A stretch of DNA of 64,000 nt from Enterobacter sp. R1(2018) (GCF_003628475.1 NZ_RCAA01000020.1:1-64000); one strand, 5' to 3'. Counted from the first letter of the stretch, positions 52,759-62,711 are shown. Numbers and translations: made by a program. Notes: generated from the sequence alone by a model not told the origin.

Positions 52759-54021
52759 TCAATAACATGGGCCGTGAAACCGAAACGGTTTTCAGTCAGG
52801 CCCGTTATCTACGCCAGCGTACTTAGCGCTGGCGTATTGCTATGCCCTTTTTCCAGCCATGCAGATGACAGCGCCCAGCTGAAATCCATCCAGCAGGATA
52901 TCGCCGCCAAAGAGCGTGCGGTACGCCAGCAGCAGCAGCAGCGCTCCGCGCTTCTCGCGCAGTTAAAAGAGCAGGAACAGGCAATAGCTGCGGCAAGCCG
53001 TAAATTACGCGATACGCAAACCACTCTTGCCACGCTTAACCGCCAGATTGATACCATGAACGCTTCCCTCATGAAGCTGCAAAAGCAGCAGGCTACCCAG
53101 GAAAGAAACCTGGCGGCTCAGCTTGATGCGGCGTTCCGGCAGGGACAGCACACGGGGATCCAGCTGATTCTCAGCGGCGAAGAGAGTCAGCGCGGCCAGC
53201 GCCTGCAGGCGTATTTCGGTTATCTGAATGCCGCCCGCCAGCAGACCATTGAAGAATTAAAGCAAACGAAGGCGGAAGTCGACGAGCAAAAAGCCACGCT
53301 TGAAGCCAAACAAAGCGAGCAGCAAACGCTGCTTTACGAGCAGCAGGCTCAACAGGCTAAGCTTGAGGCCGCCCGCAACGAACGCAAGAAAACGCTGTCC
53401 GGCCTGGAATCCTCTATCCAGCAGGATCAGCAGAAGCTGGGCGAAATGCGCCAGAATGAATCCCGCCTGCAGAATCAAATAGCCCGCGCCGCGGCCGCCG
53501 CCAAAGCGCGCGCTGAAAAAGAAGCGCGGGAAGCAGAACAGGTTCGTACCCGCCAGAAGGAAGCCGCCAGCAAAGGCAGTACCTACAAACCCACTCAGGA
53601 CGAGCGCTCTTTAATGTCCCGAACAGGCGGTCTTGGGTCACCGCAGGGCCAGGCCTTCTGGCCGGTGCGCGGCTCACTGCTGCACCGTTATGGCGAACAG
53701 CTGCAGGGTGAGCTACGTTGGGAAGGTATCGTTATCGCAGCGGGAGAAGGCACAGAAGTTAAAGCCATCGCTGATGGACGCGTGATTCTGGCCGACTGGC
53801 TGCAGGGCTACGGGCTGGTGGTAGTGGTGGAACACGGTAAAGGCGATATGAGCTTGTATGGCTACAACCAGAGCGCGCTGGTGAGCGTTGGTTCGCAGGT
53901 GCGCGCCGGTCAGCCCATCGCGCTGGTGGGCAACAGTGGTGGTCAGGGCCGCCCGTCACTCTATTTCGAAATTCGTCGCCAGGGCCAGGCAGTCAATCCA
54001 CAACCGTGGTTGGGAAGATAA
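52738..54021 (+). CDS. envC: EnvC, activator of septal amidases AmiA and AmiB
   Basis: EnvC is recruited by FtsEX and activates AmiA/AmiB to split septal peptidoglycan. After a signal peptide ending SSHA it has a long coiled coil (about residues 45-290, Gln/Glu/Lys/Arg-rich). The C-terminal LytM domain starts near RGQAFWPVRG-like QAFWPVRGSLLHRYG; its metal residues are degenerate, as is normal for EnvC. The codon corresponding to the K-12 start appears to be ATA here. The usable starts are ATG 52738, in the gpmI terminator loop, or GTG 52774, which gives a cleaner signal peptide (KPKRFSVRPVIYASV). The N-terminus is therefore uncertain. Confidence 0.93.
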   Translation: MRGKAIFSITWAVKPKRFSVRPVIYASVLSAGVLLCPFSSHADDSAQLKSIQQDIAAKERAVRQQQQQRSALLAQLKEQEQAIAAASRKLRDTQTTLATLNRQIDTMNASLMKLQKQQATQERNLAAQLDAAFRQGQHTGIQLILSGEESQRGQRLQAYFGYLNAARQQTIEELKQTKAEVDEQKATLEAKQSEQQTLLYEQQAQQAKLEAARNERKKTLSGLESSIQQDQQKLGEMRQNESRLQNQIARAAAAAKARAEKEAREAEQVRTRQKEAASKGSTYKPTQDERSLMSRTGGLGSPQGQAFWPVRGSLLHRYGEQLQGELRWEGIVIAAGEGTEVKAIADGRVILADWLQGYGLVVVVEHGKGDMSLYGYNQSALVSVGSQVRAGQPIALVGNSGGQGRPSLYFEIRRQGQAVNPQPWLGR

Positions 54022-54024
54022 GTT

Positions 54025-54981
54025 TTGCTTCAATTTCGTCACGTTGTTTTTTCTCTTGCCTGCGCGTTAACGCTGGCGTTTCCAGGGTATGCCGGCAGGC
54101 TGGCGATTGTTATTGATGACTTTGGCTATCGCCCGCAGCAGGAAAATCAGGTCCTCGCGCTGCCATCCGCTCTGTCCGTCGCCGTTCTGCCTAATGCTCC
54201 GCACGCCCGTGAAATGGCCATTAAAGCTCATAACGCCGGACACGAGGTTCTGATCCATCTGCCCATGGCTCCGCTTAGCAAACAGCCGCTGGAAAAAGAC
54301 ACGCTTCGCCCGGAAATGAGCAGCAGCGAGATCGAACGCATTATCCGCGATGCCGTCAATAAAGTGCCCTACGCCGTGGGCTTAAATAACCATATGGGCA
54401 GCGCCATGACGTCGAGCCTGTTTGGGATGCAAAAAGTGATGCAGGCGCTGGATCAGTACAACCTTTATTTTCTCGACAGCATGACCATCGGCAACAGCCA
54501 GTCGATGCGCGCCGCAGCGGGAACGAAAGTCAAAGTCATCAAGCGGAAAGTATTTCTCGACGATACTCAGAACGAAGCCGATATCCGGTCCCAGTTCAAC
54601 CGTGCCGTTGCGCTCGCTCGCCGTAACGGGTCGGCCATCGCCATCGGACATCCGCATCCAACCACCGTGCGTGTATTACAGCAGATGGTTTATAACCTGC
54701 CGCCGGATATTACGCTGGTAACGCCGGGCAGCCTGCTGAATGAGCCACAGGTGGATACCTCGACGCCGAATAACGCGATCCCAGCTAAGCCCGACAAACC
54801 GGCAGAAAAGCCGCGTAATCCGTTCAGCGGCGTGAAGCTTTGCAGACCTAAAAAGCCGCTGGAGCCGGTCTATGTTACGACCTACTTCAGGGTGCTGAGT
54901 GACAGCATCAGCCAGAGTACGCTAATGAAATATCTACAGCATCAGTGGCAGGGCTGGGGATCGGACGCGCCCCGCTCCTGA
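54025..54981 (+). CDS. yibQ: divergent polysaccharide deacetylase family protein YibQ
   Basis: This 318-residue secreted protein is predicted from TTG 54025, 3 bp after the envC stop. A signal peptide (HVVFSLACALTLAFPGYAG) is followed by a divergent polysaccharide-deacetylase domain: AIVIDDFGYR near residues 24-33, HEVLIHLPMAPLSKQPLEKDT near 73-93, and AIGHPHPTTV near 205-214 with His/Asp positions typical of the family. The substrate is unknown. It is most likely translated together with envC, which suggests an envelope or peptidoglycan role. Confidence 0.9.
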   Translation: MLQFRHVVFSLACALTLAFPGYAGRLAIVIDDFGYRPQQENQVLALPSALSVAVLPNAPHAREMAIKAHNAGHEVLIHLPMAPLSKQPLEKDTLRPEMSSSEIERIIRDAVNKVPYAVGLNNHMGSAMTSSLFGMQKVMQALDQYNLYFLDSMTIGNSQSMRAAAGTKVKVIKRKVFLDDTQNEADIRSQFNRAVALARRNGSAIAIGHPHPTTVRVLQQMVYNLPPDITLVTPGSLLNEPQVDTSTPNNAIPAKPDKPAEKPRNPFSGVKLCRPKKPLEPVYVTTYFRVLSDSISQSTLMKYLQHQWQGWGSDAPRS

Positions 54982-55032
54982 AATTTCGCAACGTCACCAA
55001 AACACGGCGTATGAACCTGCGTTTCGAACACT

Positions 55033-55038
55033 TATAAT
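55033..55038 (+). promoter_or_regulatory. possible -10 element of the glycosyltransferase pair
   Basis: A perfect TATAAT lies 36 bp before the ATG at 55074. No good -35 is seen 17 bp upstream, so an activator may be needed or the match may be chance. Confidence 0.4.
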
Positions 55039-55073
55039 GCCGGCTGATTAACACAACGGGGATCCGGGCTTCA

Positions 55074-56306
55074 ATGACGCAACAAAGGCGTAAAATTCTC
55101 CTGCTGGATAACGGTAAAGAGTGGGGCGGCGGCACCAACAGCATGCTGGAGCTGCTCAAGCGCATTGACCGACAACGTTTTGATATCACGTGTTGTTTCT
55201 ACTACAACTACGCGCGTGGAGAAGGCGAAACCATTGAGCGGGTGCTTAACGGCATCGGGATCCCGGTGATTTTCCTGCCGCAGGCCGGACAACCGCTGTG
55301 GGCAAAAATCAGTAAAGAAACGGCCCGCGCATTCGTATTCTTCAGCCGTGCAATGCGCAAGAAAGTCGCGGATATCGTTGATAAACAATGGCGCATCAAC
55401 CCCAATGCGAAGCGCATACGCGACCTGCTGCAGCGTGGCGGCTACGAAATCCTTTATATGAATAACCAGCCGGGTTCCAATCTGGAAGGTTATCTTGCGG
55501 CAGCCGGCTTAAACGTCGCCGTCGTGCAGCATTGCCGTATCGAACCCGTTATGAACGGACACATTACGCAAACGGTCAATCAGGTGGCGCAGGCGGTAAT
55601 CGCTGTTTCCCATGGCGTTGAGCGCGTTCTGCTGGCCAACGGCGTCGATCAATCGCTCTGTACCACGGTTTCTAATGCGATTGACATTCATCAGCCCCTA
55701 CCGGATGGGAAAGCGATACGCGAAGCGCTGGAGCTGGATGAAAATACCTTTGTGTTCGGCAGCATCGGCTCGCTTATTCCGCGTAAATCCTGCCACCATA
55801 CCCTTGAGGCTTTGCATCGCTTTCAGCAGCAGCATCCTGAAGCTAAATGGAAGTTCTTACTGGTCGGCGAAGGGCCGGAGAAAGAGAAGTTGCAGCAACA
55901 GGCAGATGGCTACGGCTTTGCCGATCGCGTAATTTTTACCGGCTTTCGCAATAATCCTCTCGATTATCTCGCGGCCTTTGACGCTTTTATCCTGGCTTCA
56001 AAAAGCGAAGGTTTGCCGCGCGTTGTGCTTGAAGCTATGTTGCTTGGGACCGTTGTTATCGGCTCAAACGTCACCGGCACGGAGGAGTTGATTGACTCCG
56101 GCCGAACCGGCCTGCTTTATCCTTACGGCGACGTCCTGGCACTGGCATCACATCTGCAGGCGGTCTGGCAAGACAGCGCGCTACGTGATGTCCTTATTCA
56201 GCAAGCCCACCAGCGCGTAATTAATAATTATGCGATAGAACATTATGTTGCCGGCGTCGAAAGCGTTCTCGGCGCGGTGAAACCAAACCGGAATAATCAT
56301 GTTTAA
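55074..56306 (+). CDS. GT4-family glycosyltransferase
   Basis: This 410-residue cytoplasmic protein is of the GT-B fold. The N-terminal half starts RKILLLDNGKEWGGGTNSMLELLKRI. The C-terminal GT4 domain begins near residue 205 with FVFGSIGSLIPRKSCHHTLEAL and contains the nucleotide-sugar motif SKSEGLPRVVLEAMLLGTVVIGS (about 321-343), with the EX7E-type glutamates. No signal peptide or membrane segment is seen. The substrate is unknown; location between yibQ and the LPS-core genes suggests surface glycan or LPS-core work. In K-12 this interval holds waaH (a GT2 enzyme), so this is an accessory replacement. It overlaps the next gene by 8 bp, so the two are probably made together. Confidence 0.85.
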   Translation: MTQQRRKILLLDNGKEWGGGTNSMLELLKRIDRQRFDITCCFYYNYARGEGETIERVLNGIGIPVIFLPQAGQPLWAKISKETARAFVFFSRAMRKKVADIVDKQWRINPNAKRIRDLLQRGGYEILYMNNQPGSNLEGYLAAAGLNVAVVQHCRIEPVMNGHITQTVNQVAQAVIAVSHGVERVLLANGVDQSLCTTVSNAIDIHQPLPDGKAIREALELDENTFVFGSIGSLIPRKSCHHTLEALHRFQQQHPEAKWKFLLVGEGPEKEKLQQQADGYGFADRVIFTGFRNNPLDYLAAFDAFILASKSEGLPRVVLEAMLLGTVVIGSNVTGTEELIDSGRTGLLYPYGDVLALASHLQAVWQDSALRDVLIQQAHQRVINNYAIEHYVAGVESVLGAVKPNRNNHV

Positions 56307-57219
56307 ATTTCTCAATGCGAAATATCGCCATATTAAGGCGCGACATAATATCCCTTATCAGGAGCCCGCTTCAGGCTCAAAAGCCGTGCCGGTAACCTCT
56401 ATTGTTATTCCTTGCGCTGGTGCGGATTACATTGAAGAAGGACTGCTTTCAGCGACGTTTGCCGCGCGTTTCGCGCCTGATGTACAAGAAATCGTGATTG
56501 TTTCCGATCGTCCGGCCGAAGAGTTTGGCGAACTACCGGCTAAAACCCGCGTTGCCACGCTTAATTTACCGCAGCGCGAAGAAGGTTACCGCTATAAACA
56601 AATCTATCTGAGCCGGTTGATCAAACTGAATGCTCCATTGCAGGCGCGCACAGACGGCATTTTGATGATCGATTCAGACCTCAACCTGCTGCAGATGCCA
56701 AAATTTAAAATCGAAGAGCAGCATATCTACTCCAGCTTCCGCCAGGGGAAAATGATTGCCAAGCTGAACGGCGCGCCTGCCGAAAAAATCCCGGCCTATT
56801 ATAAAGATACGGTTCGTCCATATATTGTTGATCACGTAAACGGCGCATTTTTAGCGGCAACGCGCAAAACCTGGCGCCGAATTTGTCCTTTATGGCTGAC
56901 GCTATTCCAGGATACCTGGGAGCTGATGGATGATAGCCAGCCGCCTACGGATCAGCTGCCGCTGGCCGCACTGCTGGACATGTTGGATATCCGCACGGTG
57001 AATTTGGGTGACTGGATGAACTGGCCGGTATCGAAGAAAATCGGCGGCACACCCTCGGTTATCCCTAAACCGGTCGTTGGCGCCCACGGCGGTTTCCCGC
57101 TGTCCGAATGGCAGAAATATCTTGCCTCGCCCGAGAGCGAGCTGCTGTTTAAAGGTCAGGATTACACGCGCAAAGTCCGTTATCTGACGGATGCGGAAAA
57201 ACAAACCGCCAGCAAGTAA
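56299..57219 (+). CDS. putative glycosyltransferase of unrecognised family
   Basis: I do not recognise this 306-residue protein as a named family. It has a GT-A-like look: SIVIPCAGADYIEEGLLSA near residues 34-52 resembles the start of nucleotide-sugar domains, and ILMIDSDLNLL near 121-131 offers a DxD-type metal motif. VDHVNGAFLAATRKTW near 178-193 and a Trp-rich segment follow. It starts 8 bp inside the GT4 gene, so the pair likely acts on one product. No membrane segment is seen. Function is inferred from context and motifs only. Confidence 0.6.
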   Translation: MFKFLNAKYRHIKARHNIPYQEPASGSKAVPVTSIVIPCAGADYIEEGLLSATFAARFAPDVQEIVIVSDRPAEEFGELPAKTRVATLNLPQREEGYRYKQIYLSRLIKLNAPLQARTDGILMIDSDLNLLQMPKFKIEEQHIYSSFRQGKMIAKLNGAPAEKIPAYYKDTVRPYIVDHVNGAFLAATRKTWRRICPLWLTLFQDTWELMDDSQPPTDQLPLAALLDMLDIRTVNLGDWMNWPVSKKIGGTPSVIPKPVVGAHGGFPLSEWQKYLASPESELLFKGQDYTRKVRYLTDAEKQTASK

Positions 57220-57238
57220 GATCCGATAAGTGAAGAGC

Positions 57239-57265
57239 AAAAAGGCCGGTTTCCCGGCCTTTTCT
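57239..57265. terminator. bidirectional terminator glycosyltransferase pair/tdh
   Basis: AAAAAGGCCGG and CCGGCCTTTTC enclose a short TTTC loop between the convergent genes. Confidence 0.82.
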
Positions 57266-57279
57266 TCATTCAGACTTTG

Positions 57280-58305
57280 TTAATCCCAGCTGAGAATAAC
57301 TTTCCCGGACTGTCCGGAACGCATTGCATCAAAGCCTTGCTGGAAATCATCGATGCCAAAGCGGTGGGTAATGATTGGCGAAAGATCCAGACCAGACTGG
57401 ATCAGCGCCGCCATCTTGTACCAGGTTTCGAACATTTCTCGTCCGTAAATCCCTTTAATGAACAAACCCTTGAAGATAACTTTAGTCCAATCGATAGACA
57501 TATCTGAAGGAGGAATACCCAACATGGCGATTCGGCCGCCGTGGTTCATAGTATCGAGCATAGTACGAAAAGCCGGCGGCGCGCCGGACATTTCCAGGCC
57601 CACATCGAACCCTTCGGTCATGCCCAGCTCTTTCATCACGTCGTTGAGGTTTTCTTTACTGACGTTCACCGCGCGGGTCACGCCCATTTCGCGCGCCAGC
57701 TCAAGACGATATTCGTTCACATCGGTTATCACGACGTTACGCGCGCCAACGTGTTTAGCGACCGCCGCGGCCATAATGCCAATCGGGCCGGCGCCGGACA
57801 CCAGCACGTCTTCTCCGACCAGGTCAAAAGACAGCGCGGTGTGAACCGCATTGCCAAACGGGTCGAAGATAGAGGCCAGATCGTCAGAAATATTGTCCGG
57901 GACCTTAAAGGCGTTAAAGGCTGGCAGCACCAGATATTCCGCAAAACAGCCCGGACGGTTAACGCCGACGCCGGTAGTATTGCGGCAAAGGTGAGTGCGG
58001 CCCGCGCGGCAGTTACGGCAGTGGCCGCAGGTGATATGCCCTTCGCCAGAAACGCGATCGCCAATTTTAAAGCCTTTTACTTCCTGGCCGATGCCAACCA
58101 CTTCACCCACATACTCATGGCCAACGACCATCGGCACCGGGATGGTCTTCTGTGACCATTCATCCCAGTTATAAATATGCACGTCGGTCCCGCAGATAGC
58201 GGTTTTACGGATTTTGATCAGCAGATCGTTATGGCCCATTTCCGGTTTGGGCGCATCCGTCATCCAGATGCCCTCTTCTGCTTTCAGTTTTGCTAATGCT
58301 TTCAT
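57280..58305 (-). CDS. tdh: L-threonine 3-dehydrogenase
   Basis: Tdh oxidises threonine with NAD to 2-amino-3-oxobutyrate, which Kbl cleaves to glycine and acetyl-CoA. The 341 residues from [19 protein letters not shown] equal E. coli Tdh. It is a zinc-dependent medium-chain dehydrogenase: catalytic zinc ligands lie in [14 protein letters not shown] (Cys38) and GHEYVGEV (His63), structural zinc cysteines in [15 protein letters not shown], and the NAD loop [10 protein letters not shown] near 173-182. A 23-codon upstream extension overlapping kbl was rejected. It follows kbl by 10 bp. Confidence 0.97.
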   Translation of the reverse strand: MKALAKLKAEEGIWMTDAPKPEMGHNDLLIKIRKTAICGTDVHIYNWDEWSQKTIPVPMVVGHEYVGEVVGIGQEVKGFKIGDRVSGEGHITCGHCRNCRAGRTHLCRNTTGVGVNRPGCFAEYLVLPAFNAFKVPDNISDDLASIFDPFGNAVHTALSFDLVGEDVLVSGAGPIGIMAAAVAKHVGARNVVITDVNEYRLELAREMGVTRAVNVSKENLNDVMKELGMTEGFDVGLEMSGAPPAFRTMLDTMNHGGRIAMLGIPPSDMSIDWTKVIFKGLFIKGIYGREMFETWYKMAALIQSGLDLSPIITHRFGIDDFQQGFDAMRSGQSGKVILSWD

Positions 58306-58315
58306 GACCGCTCCC

Positions 58316-59512
58316 TCAGGCGATAACGCCCAACTGTTTACCGATACGCGTAAATGCGGCAACCGCACGTTCAATTTGCTCTGTAGTGTGCGCCGCAGAC
58401 ATTTGTGTACGAATACGCGCCTGACCTTTTGGGACTACCGGATAGAAGAACCCGGTGACGTAAATGCCTTCTTTTTGCAGTTCGCGGGCAAAGTTTTGCG
58501 CCACGACCGCTTCGCCGAGCATAACGGGAATAATGGCGTGATCGGCGCCCGCCAGGGTGTATCCCGCCGCCGTCATTTTTTCGCGGAACAGGCGTGCGTT
58601 AGCCCACAGACGTTCGCGAAGTTCGGCGCCTGTTTCCAGCATTTCCAGAACCTGGATCGAGGCTGAAACAATTGCCGGCGCCAGGGAATTGGAGAAGAGA
58701 TAAGGACGAGAACGCTGACGCAGCCATTCGATGACCTCTTTACGACCGGCGGTATAGCCGCCGGAAGCTCCGCCAAGCGCTTTACCCAGAGTACCGGTGA
58801 TAATGTCCACACGATCCATTACTTCACAGTATTCATGGGTGCCGCGTCCGTTTTCACCTACGAAGCCAACAGCATGGGAATCATCGACCATGACCAGCGC
58901 ATCATACTTGTCCGCCAGATCGCACACGCCTTTCAGGTTGGCAATGACGCCATCCATCGAGAAGACGCCGTCGGTTGCAATCATCACGTGGCGAGCGCCT
59001 GCCGCACGTGCTTCCTGCAGGCGCGCCTCCAGCTCCTGCATATCGTTGTTGGCATAGCGATAACGCTGTGCTTTACATAAACGCACGCCGTCAATGATGG
59101 AGGCATGATTTAACGCATCGGAAATAATGGCATCTTCCGGCCCAAGCAGGGTTTCAAACAGCCCGCCGTTGGCGTCAAAGCAGGAGGAGTAAAGAATGGC
59201 GTCATCCATTCCCAGGAATCCCGCCAGCTTGCCTTCCAGTTCTTTATGGCTGTCTTGCGTGCCGCAGATGAAGCGAACTGAAGCCATCCCGAAACCGTGC
59301 TTATCCATCCCTTGCTTCGCCGCTTCGATAAGCTGCGGGTGGTTTGCAAGCCCCAGATAGTTATTGGCGCAGAAGTTAATAACGTGGCTGCCGTCAGCAA
59401 CGGTGATATCAGCCTGTTGCGCTGAGGTGATAATACGTTCTTCTTTAAAAAGGCCTTCCAGGCGTGCGGTATCAAGCTGGGACGTTAACTGTTGGTAAAA
59501 ATCTTCGCGCAT
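58316..59512 (-). CDS. kbl: 2-amino-3-ketobutyrate CoA ligase (glycine C-acetyltransferase)
   Basis: Kbl is a PLP enzyme that splits 2-amino-3-oxobutyrate with CoA into glycine and acetyl-CoA. The 398 residues equal E. coli Kbl. The PLP lysine lies in [20 protein letters not shown] (near 244), with [11 protein letters not shown] and [20 protein letters not shown] as other alpha-oxoamine-synthase signatures. It heads a kbl-tdh operon, divergent from hldD. Confidence 0.97.
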   Translation of the reverse strand: MREDFYQQLTSQLDTARLEGLFKEERIITSAQQADITVADGSHVINFCANNYLGLANHPQLIEAAKQGMDKHGFGMASVRFICGTQDSHKELEGKLAGFLGMDDAILYSSCFDANGGLFETLLGPEDAIISDALNHASIIDGVRLCKAQRYRYANNDMQELEARLQEARAAGARHVMIATDGVFSMDGVIANLKGVCDLADKYDALVMVDDSHAVGFVGENGRGTHEYCEVMDRVDIITGTLGKALGGASGGYTAGRKEVIEWLRQRSRPYLFSNSLAPAIVSASIQVLEMLETGAELRERLWANARLFREKMTAAGYTLAGADHAIIPVMLGEAVVAQNFARELQKEGIYVTGFFYPVVPKGQARIRTQMSAAHTTEQIERAVAAFTRIGKQLGVIA

Positions 59513-59658
59513 CGCGATTCTCCAGGCAGGGCAAATTTCGGCACATCTTACCCAAACCTATACCAGGAGACGAGATTACGCTTCAGAGAAATTGAATTTT
59601 GCAGGATAAATCACGAGGGTCGGAAACTTCGTCTGATTAGGCGGGTCTTTGATTGTAA

Positions 59659-59667
59659 TGGTATGAT
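59659..59667 (+). promoter_or_regulatory. possible extended -10 promoter of hldD
   Basis: TGGTATGAT is an extended -10 (TGn-TATGAT) about 62 bp before the hldD ATG. No clear -35 is visible. E. coli hldD also has a heat-shock promoter; the sequence ACCCCCTATATT at 59703-59714 is a weak candidate for its -10, without a convincing -35. Confidence 0.4.
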
Positions 59668-59729
59668 AAGAGCCATTAGCGCGTGAGGTATCGTACCTTG
59701 CGACCCCCTATATTGTTAAGGTCACGCTT

Positions 59730-60662
59730 ATGATTATTGTCACCGGTGGTGCCGGTTTTATCGGCAGCAACATTGTTAAGTCGCTGAATGATATTGGTTA
59801 TAAAGATATTCTGGTGGTGGACAACCTGAAGGATGGCACCAAGTTTGTAAACCTGGTCGATCTGAATATCGCCGATTATATGGATAAGGAAGATTTCTTA
59901 ATCCAGCTGATGGCGGGTGAAGAGTTCGGCGAAATCGAAGCGATTTTCCATGAAGGCGCCTGTTCATCCACCACCGAGTGGGATGGCAAGTACATGATGG
60001 ATAATAACTATCAGTACTCTAAAGAGGTGTTGCATTACTGCCTGGAGCGTGAAATTCCGTTCCTCTATGCCTCTTCCGCAGCGACCTACGGCGGCCGTAA
60101 CAGCGATTTTATCGAATCCCGCGAATACGAGCAGCCGCTCAATGTTTACGGCTACTCTAAGTTCCTGTTCGACGAATATGTCCGCCAGATCCTGCCGGAA
60201 ACCAGCTCGCAGATTACCGGCTTCCGTTATTTCAACGTTTATGGGCCTCGCGAAGGTCATAAAGGCAGTATGGCAAGCGTAGCTTTCCATCTGAACACCC
60301 AACTAAACAATGGCGAAAATCCGAAGCTGTTTGAAGGCAGCGACGGCTTTAAGCGCGATTTCATCTACGTGGGCGACGTTGCGGCGGTTAATCTGTGGTT
60401 CTGGCAGAACGGCGTATCCGGCATTTATAACTGCGGTACCGGCCGCGCCGAGTCCTTCCAGGCTATCGCCGATGCGGCCCTGGCTTTCCATAAAAAAGGC
60501 AGCATTGAGTACATTCCTTTCCCGGAAAAACTTAAAGGCCGCTATCAGGCATTTACCCAGGCCGACCTGACTAATCTGCGTGCCGCGGGCTATGACAAGC
60601 CATTCAAAACCGTTGCCGAAGGCGTAACAGAATATATGGCCTGGCTTAACCGTGACGCATAA
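59730..60662 (+). CDS. hldD: ADP-L-glycero-D-manno-heptose-6-epimerase
   Basis: HldD epimerises ADP-D-glycero-D-manno-heptose to the L-form used for the LPS inner core. The 310 residues equal E. coli HldD (RfaD). It is an extended SDR: NADP loop [13 protein letters not shown] at residues 4-16, [10 protein letters not shown] near 113-122 (the Ser/Thr) and [13 protein letters not shown] near 138-150 with the YxxxK catalytic pair. It begins the LPS core locus; waaF follows 16 bp downstream. Confidence 0.97.
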   Translation: MIIVTGGAGFIGSNIVKSLNDIGYKDILVVDNLKDGTKFVNLVDLNIADYMDKEDFLIQLMAGEEFGEIEAIFHEGACSSTTEWDGKYMMDNNYQYSKEVLHYCLEREIPFLYASSAATYGGRNSDFIESREYEQPLNVYGYSKFLFDEYVRQILPETSSQITGFRYFNVYGPREGHKGSMASVAFHLNTQLNNGENPKLFEGSDGFKRDFIYVGDVAAVNLWFWQNGVSGIYNCGTGRAESFQAIADAALAFHKKGSIEYIPFPEKLKGRYQAFTQADLTNLRAAGYDKPFKTVAEGVTEYMAWLNRDA

Positions 60663-60678
60663 GCAGGTAGCCTGAAGT

Positions 60679-61728
60679 ATGAAAATTCTGGTGATTGGCC
60701 CGTCATGGGTGGGCGACATGATGATGTCGCAAAGTCTCTATCGCACGCTCAAGGCACGCTATCCCCAGGCGATAATCGATGTGATGGCACCGGCATGGTG
60801 CCGTCCATTGCTGTCGCGTATGCCGGAAGTCAACGAGGCGCTGGCGATGCCGCTCGGCCACGGCGCGCTGGAAATCGGCGAACGCCGTCGTCTGGGCCAT
60901 GCCCTGAGAGAAAAGCGCTATGATCGGGCGTATGTGTTGCCCAACTCTTTCAAATCCGCACTCGTCCCCTTCTTCGCTAAAGTACCGCAGCGTACGGGCT
61001 GGCGTGGCGAGATGCGCTACGGCGTGCTTAACGACGCGCGGGTGCTGGATAAACAAGCCTGGCCGCTGATGGTGGAGCGCTACGTTGCCCTGGCTTATGA
61101 CAAAGGTGTAATGCAGTCGGCGAAGGATCTTCCCCAGCCGTTACTGTGGCCTGAGTTACAGGTCAACGAAAGCGAAAAAACCCAGACGTGCGCGGCTTTT
61201 AACCTCGATGCCTCACGTCCGATTATCGGCTTTTGTCCGGGAGCCGAATTTGGTCCGGCTAAACGTTGGCCGCACTATCACTATGCAACGCTTGCCGGTA
61301 AGCTCATTGATGCAGGTTATCAGGTCGTGCTGTTTGGCTCTGCGAAAGACAAAGAAACAGGGAATGATATCCTCGCCGCTTTAACAACCAGCCAGCAGGG
61401 GCACTGCCGCAATCTGGCGGGTGATACCGCGCTGGAGCAGGCCGTCATTTTACTGGCCGCCTGTAAGGGCGTCGTCACCAACGATTCCGGCCTGATGCAT
61501 GTCGCTGCGGCACTTAATCGTCCTCTGGTTGCGTTATATGGGCCGAGCAGTCCGGACTTTACGCCGCCGCTGTCCCATCAGGCACGAGTGATTCGCCTTA
61601 TAAGCGGCTATCATAAAGTGCGTAAAGGCGATGCCGCCGAAGGCTATCACCAAAGTTTGATTGATATCACGCCCGAGCGCGTAATGGACGAGTTAACCGC
61701 TCTGCTGTCAGCCGGGAAGGAAGTTTAA
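60679..61728 (+). CDS. waaF: LPS heptosyltransferase II
   Basis: WaaF adds the second heptose to the inner core of LPS. The 349-residue protein (E. coli 348) is a GT9 GT-B enzyme. It starts MKILVIGPSWVGDMMMSQSLY; nucleotide-sugar motifs are FCPGAEFGPAKRWP near 180-193 and TNDSGLMHVAAALNRPLVALYGPSSP near 266-291. It is the second gene of the hldD-waaF-waaC run, with its stop overlapping the waaC start (TAATG). Confidence 0.97.
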   Translation: MKILVIGPSWVGDMMMSQSLYRTLKARYPQAIIDVMAPAWCRPLLSRMPEVNEALAMPLGHGALEIGERRRLGHALREKRYDRAYVLPNSFKSALVPFFAKVPQRTGWRGEMRYGVLNDARVLDKQAWPLMVERYVALAYDKGVMQSAKDLPQPLLWPELQVNESEKTQTCAAFNLDASRPIIGFCPGAEFGPAKRWPHYHYATLAGKLIDAGYQVVLFGSAKDKETGNDILAALTTSQQGHCRNLAGDTALEQAVILLAACKGVVTNDSGLMHVAAALNRPLVALYGPSSPDFTPPLSHQARVIRLISGYHKVRKGDAAEGYHQSLIDITPERVMDELTALLSAGKEV

Positions 61729-62705
61729 TGCGGGTACTGATCGTTAAAACATCATCCATGGGCGATGTCCTGCACACGCTCCCCGCGCTAACCGATGCCA
61801 CAAAGGCGATTCCAGGCATACGCTTTGACTGGGCGGTCGAGGAAGGTTTTGCACAGATCCCCACATGGCACCCTGCGGTAGATAAAGTCTTTCCTGTCGC
61901 CATTCGCCGCTGGCGGAAAAATTGGTTTTCAGCGCCTGTTAAAGCAGAGCGAAAAGCGTTTTACCAGTCGTTGCGTGCTGCACAATACGATGCCGTTATT
62001 GATGCGCAAGGGCTGATCAAAAGCGCCGCGTTGGTCACCCGTAAAGCCCGGGGCGTGAAGCATGGCATGGACTGGCACAGTGCCCGCGAGCCGCTGGCAA
62101 GCCTCTTCTATAACAAAAAGCACGCTATTGCAAAACAGCAGCATGCGGTTGAACGTACAAGAGAATTATTTGCCAAAAGCATTGGATATGAAAAACCTGC
62201 GCAGCAGGGCGATTATGCAATAGCACCGCATTTCCTTGCCGGTGCGCCTGCTGATGCGAATAAGTACGTTGTTTTTCTTCATGCCACTACGCGTGATGAA
62301 AAGCACTGGCCAGAATCAAACTGGCGGGATCTTATTCAATTAATGCACAAAACGGGCTTACGTATTAAACTCCCGTGGGGTGCAGAGCATGAACGTGAAA
62401 GGGCAACCCGCCTGGCTGAAGGATTCGATTATGTTGAGGTGTTGCCTCGTTTATCCCTTGAACAGGTGGCAAAGCAACTTGCGGGGGCGTTAGCTGTCGT
62501 CTCGGTAGATACCGGATTGAGCCATCTCACCGCTGCGCTCAATCGGCCAAATATTACGCTGTATGGACCGACCGATCCGGGGTTGATTGGCGGTTACGGG
62601 CAGAATCAGCATGAAATCACCGGCGCAGGAAAAAGTATGGCTAACATCACGGCAGCTGAAGCATTTAGCGTACTCCAGACTTCGACTCAATTAGCTACAG
62701 AATAA
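61728..62705 (+). CDS. waaC: LPS heptosyltransferase I
   Basis: WaaC attaches the first heptose to Kdo2-lipid A. The 325-residue protein starts MRVLIVKTSSMGDVLHTLPAL, the GT9 signature containing the catalytic Asp13. The donor site segments VFLHATTRDEKHWPE near 186-200 and SVDTGLSHLTAALNRPNITLYGPTDP near 258-283 are intact. It is slightly longer than E. coli WaaC (319 aa), by a C-terminal extension. Codon use shifts towards A+T in its second half compared with waaF. Confidence 0.96.
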   Translation: MRVLIVKTSSMGDVLHTLPALTDATKAIPGIRFDWAVEEGFAQIPTWHPAVDKVFPVAIRRWRKNWFSAPVKAERKAFYQSLRAAQYDAVIDAQGLIKSAALVTRKARGVKHGMDWHSAREPLASLFYNKKHAIAKQQHAVERTRELFAKSIGYEKPAQQGDYAIAPHFLAGAPADANKYVVFLHATTRDEKHWPESNWRDLIQLMHKTGLRIKLPWGAEHERERATRLAEGFDYVEVLPRLSLEQVAKQLAGALAVVSVDTGLSHLTAALNRPNITLYGPTDPGLIGGYGQNQHEITGAGKSMANITAAEAFSVLQTSTQLATE

Positions 62706-62711
62706 CGATTA

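Noticed and set aside
59695-59720. Heat-shock promoter for hldD
   Set aside because: A CCCCCTATATT stretch resembles a sigma-32 -10, but the only CTTG-type -35 is directly adjacent, not 13-15 bp upstream.
60662-60680. RfaH ops-like motif (GCAGGTAGCCTG) between hldD and waaF
   Set aside because: It lies inside a 16-bp intercistronic gap, mismatches the ops core, and a similar GGTAGCC occurs before trmA as part of a ribosome-binding region.
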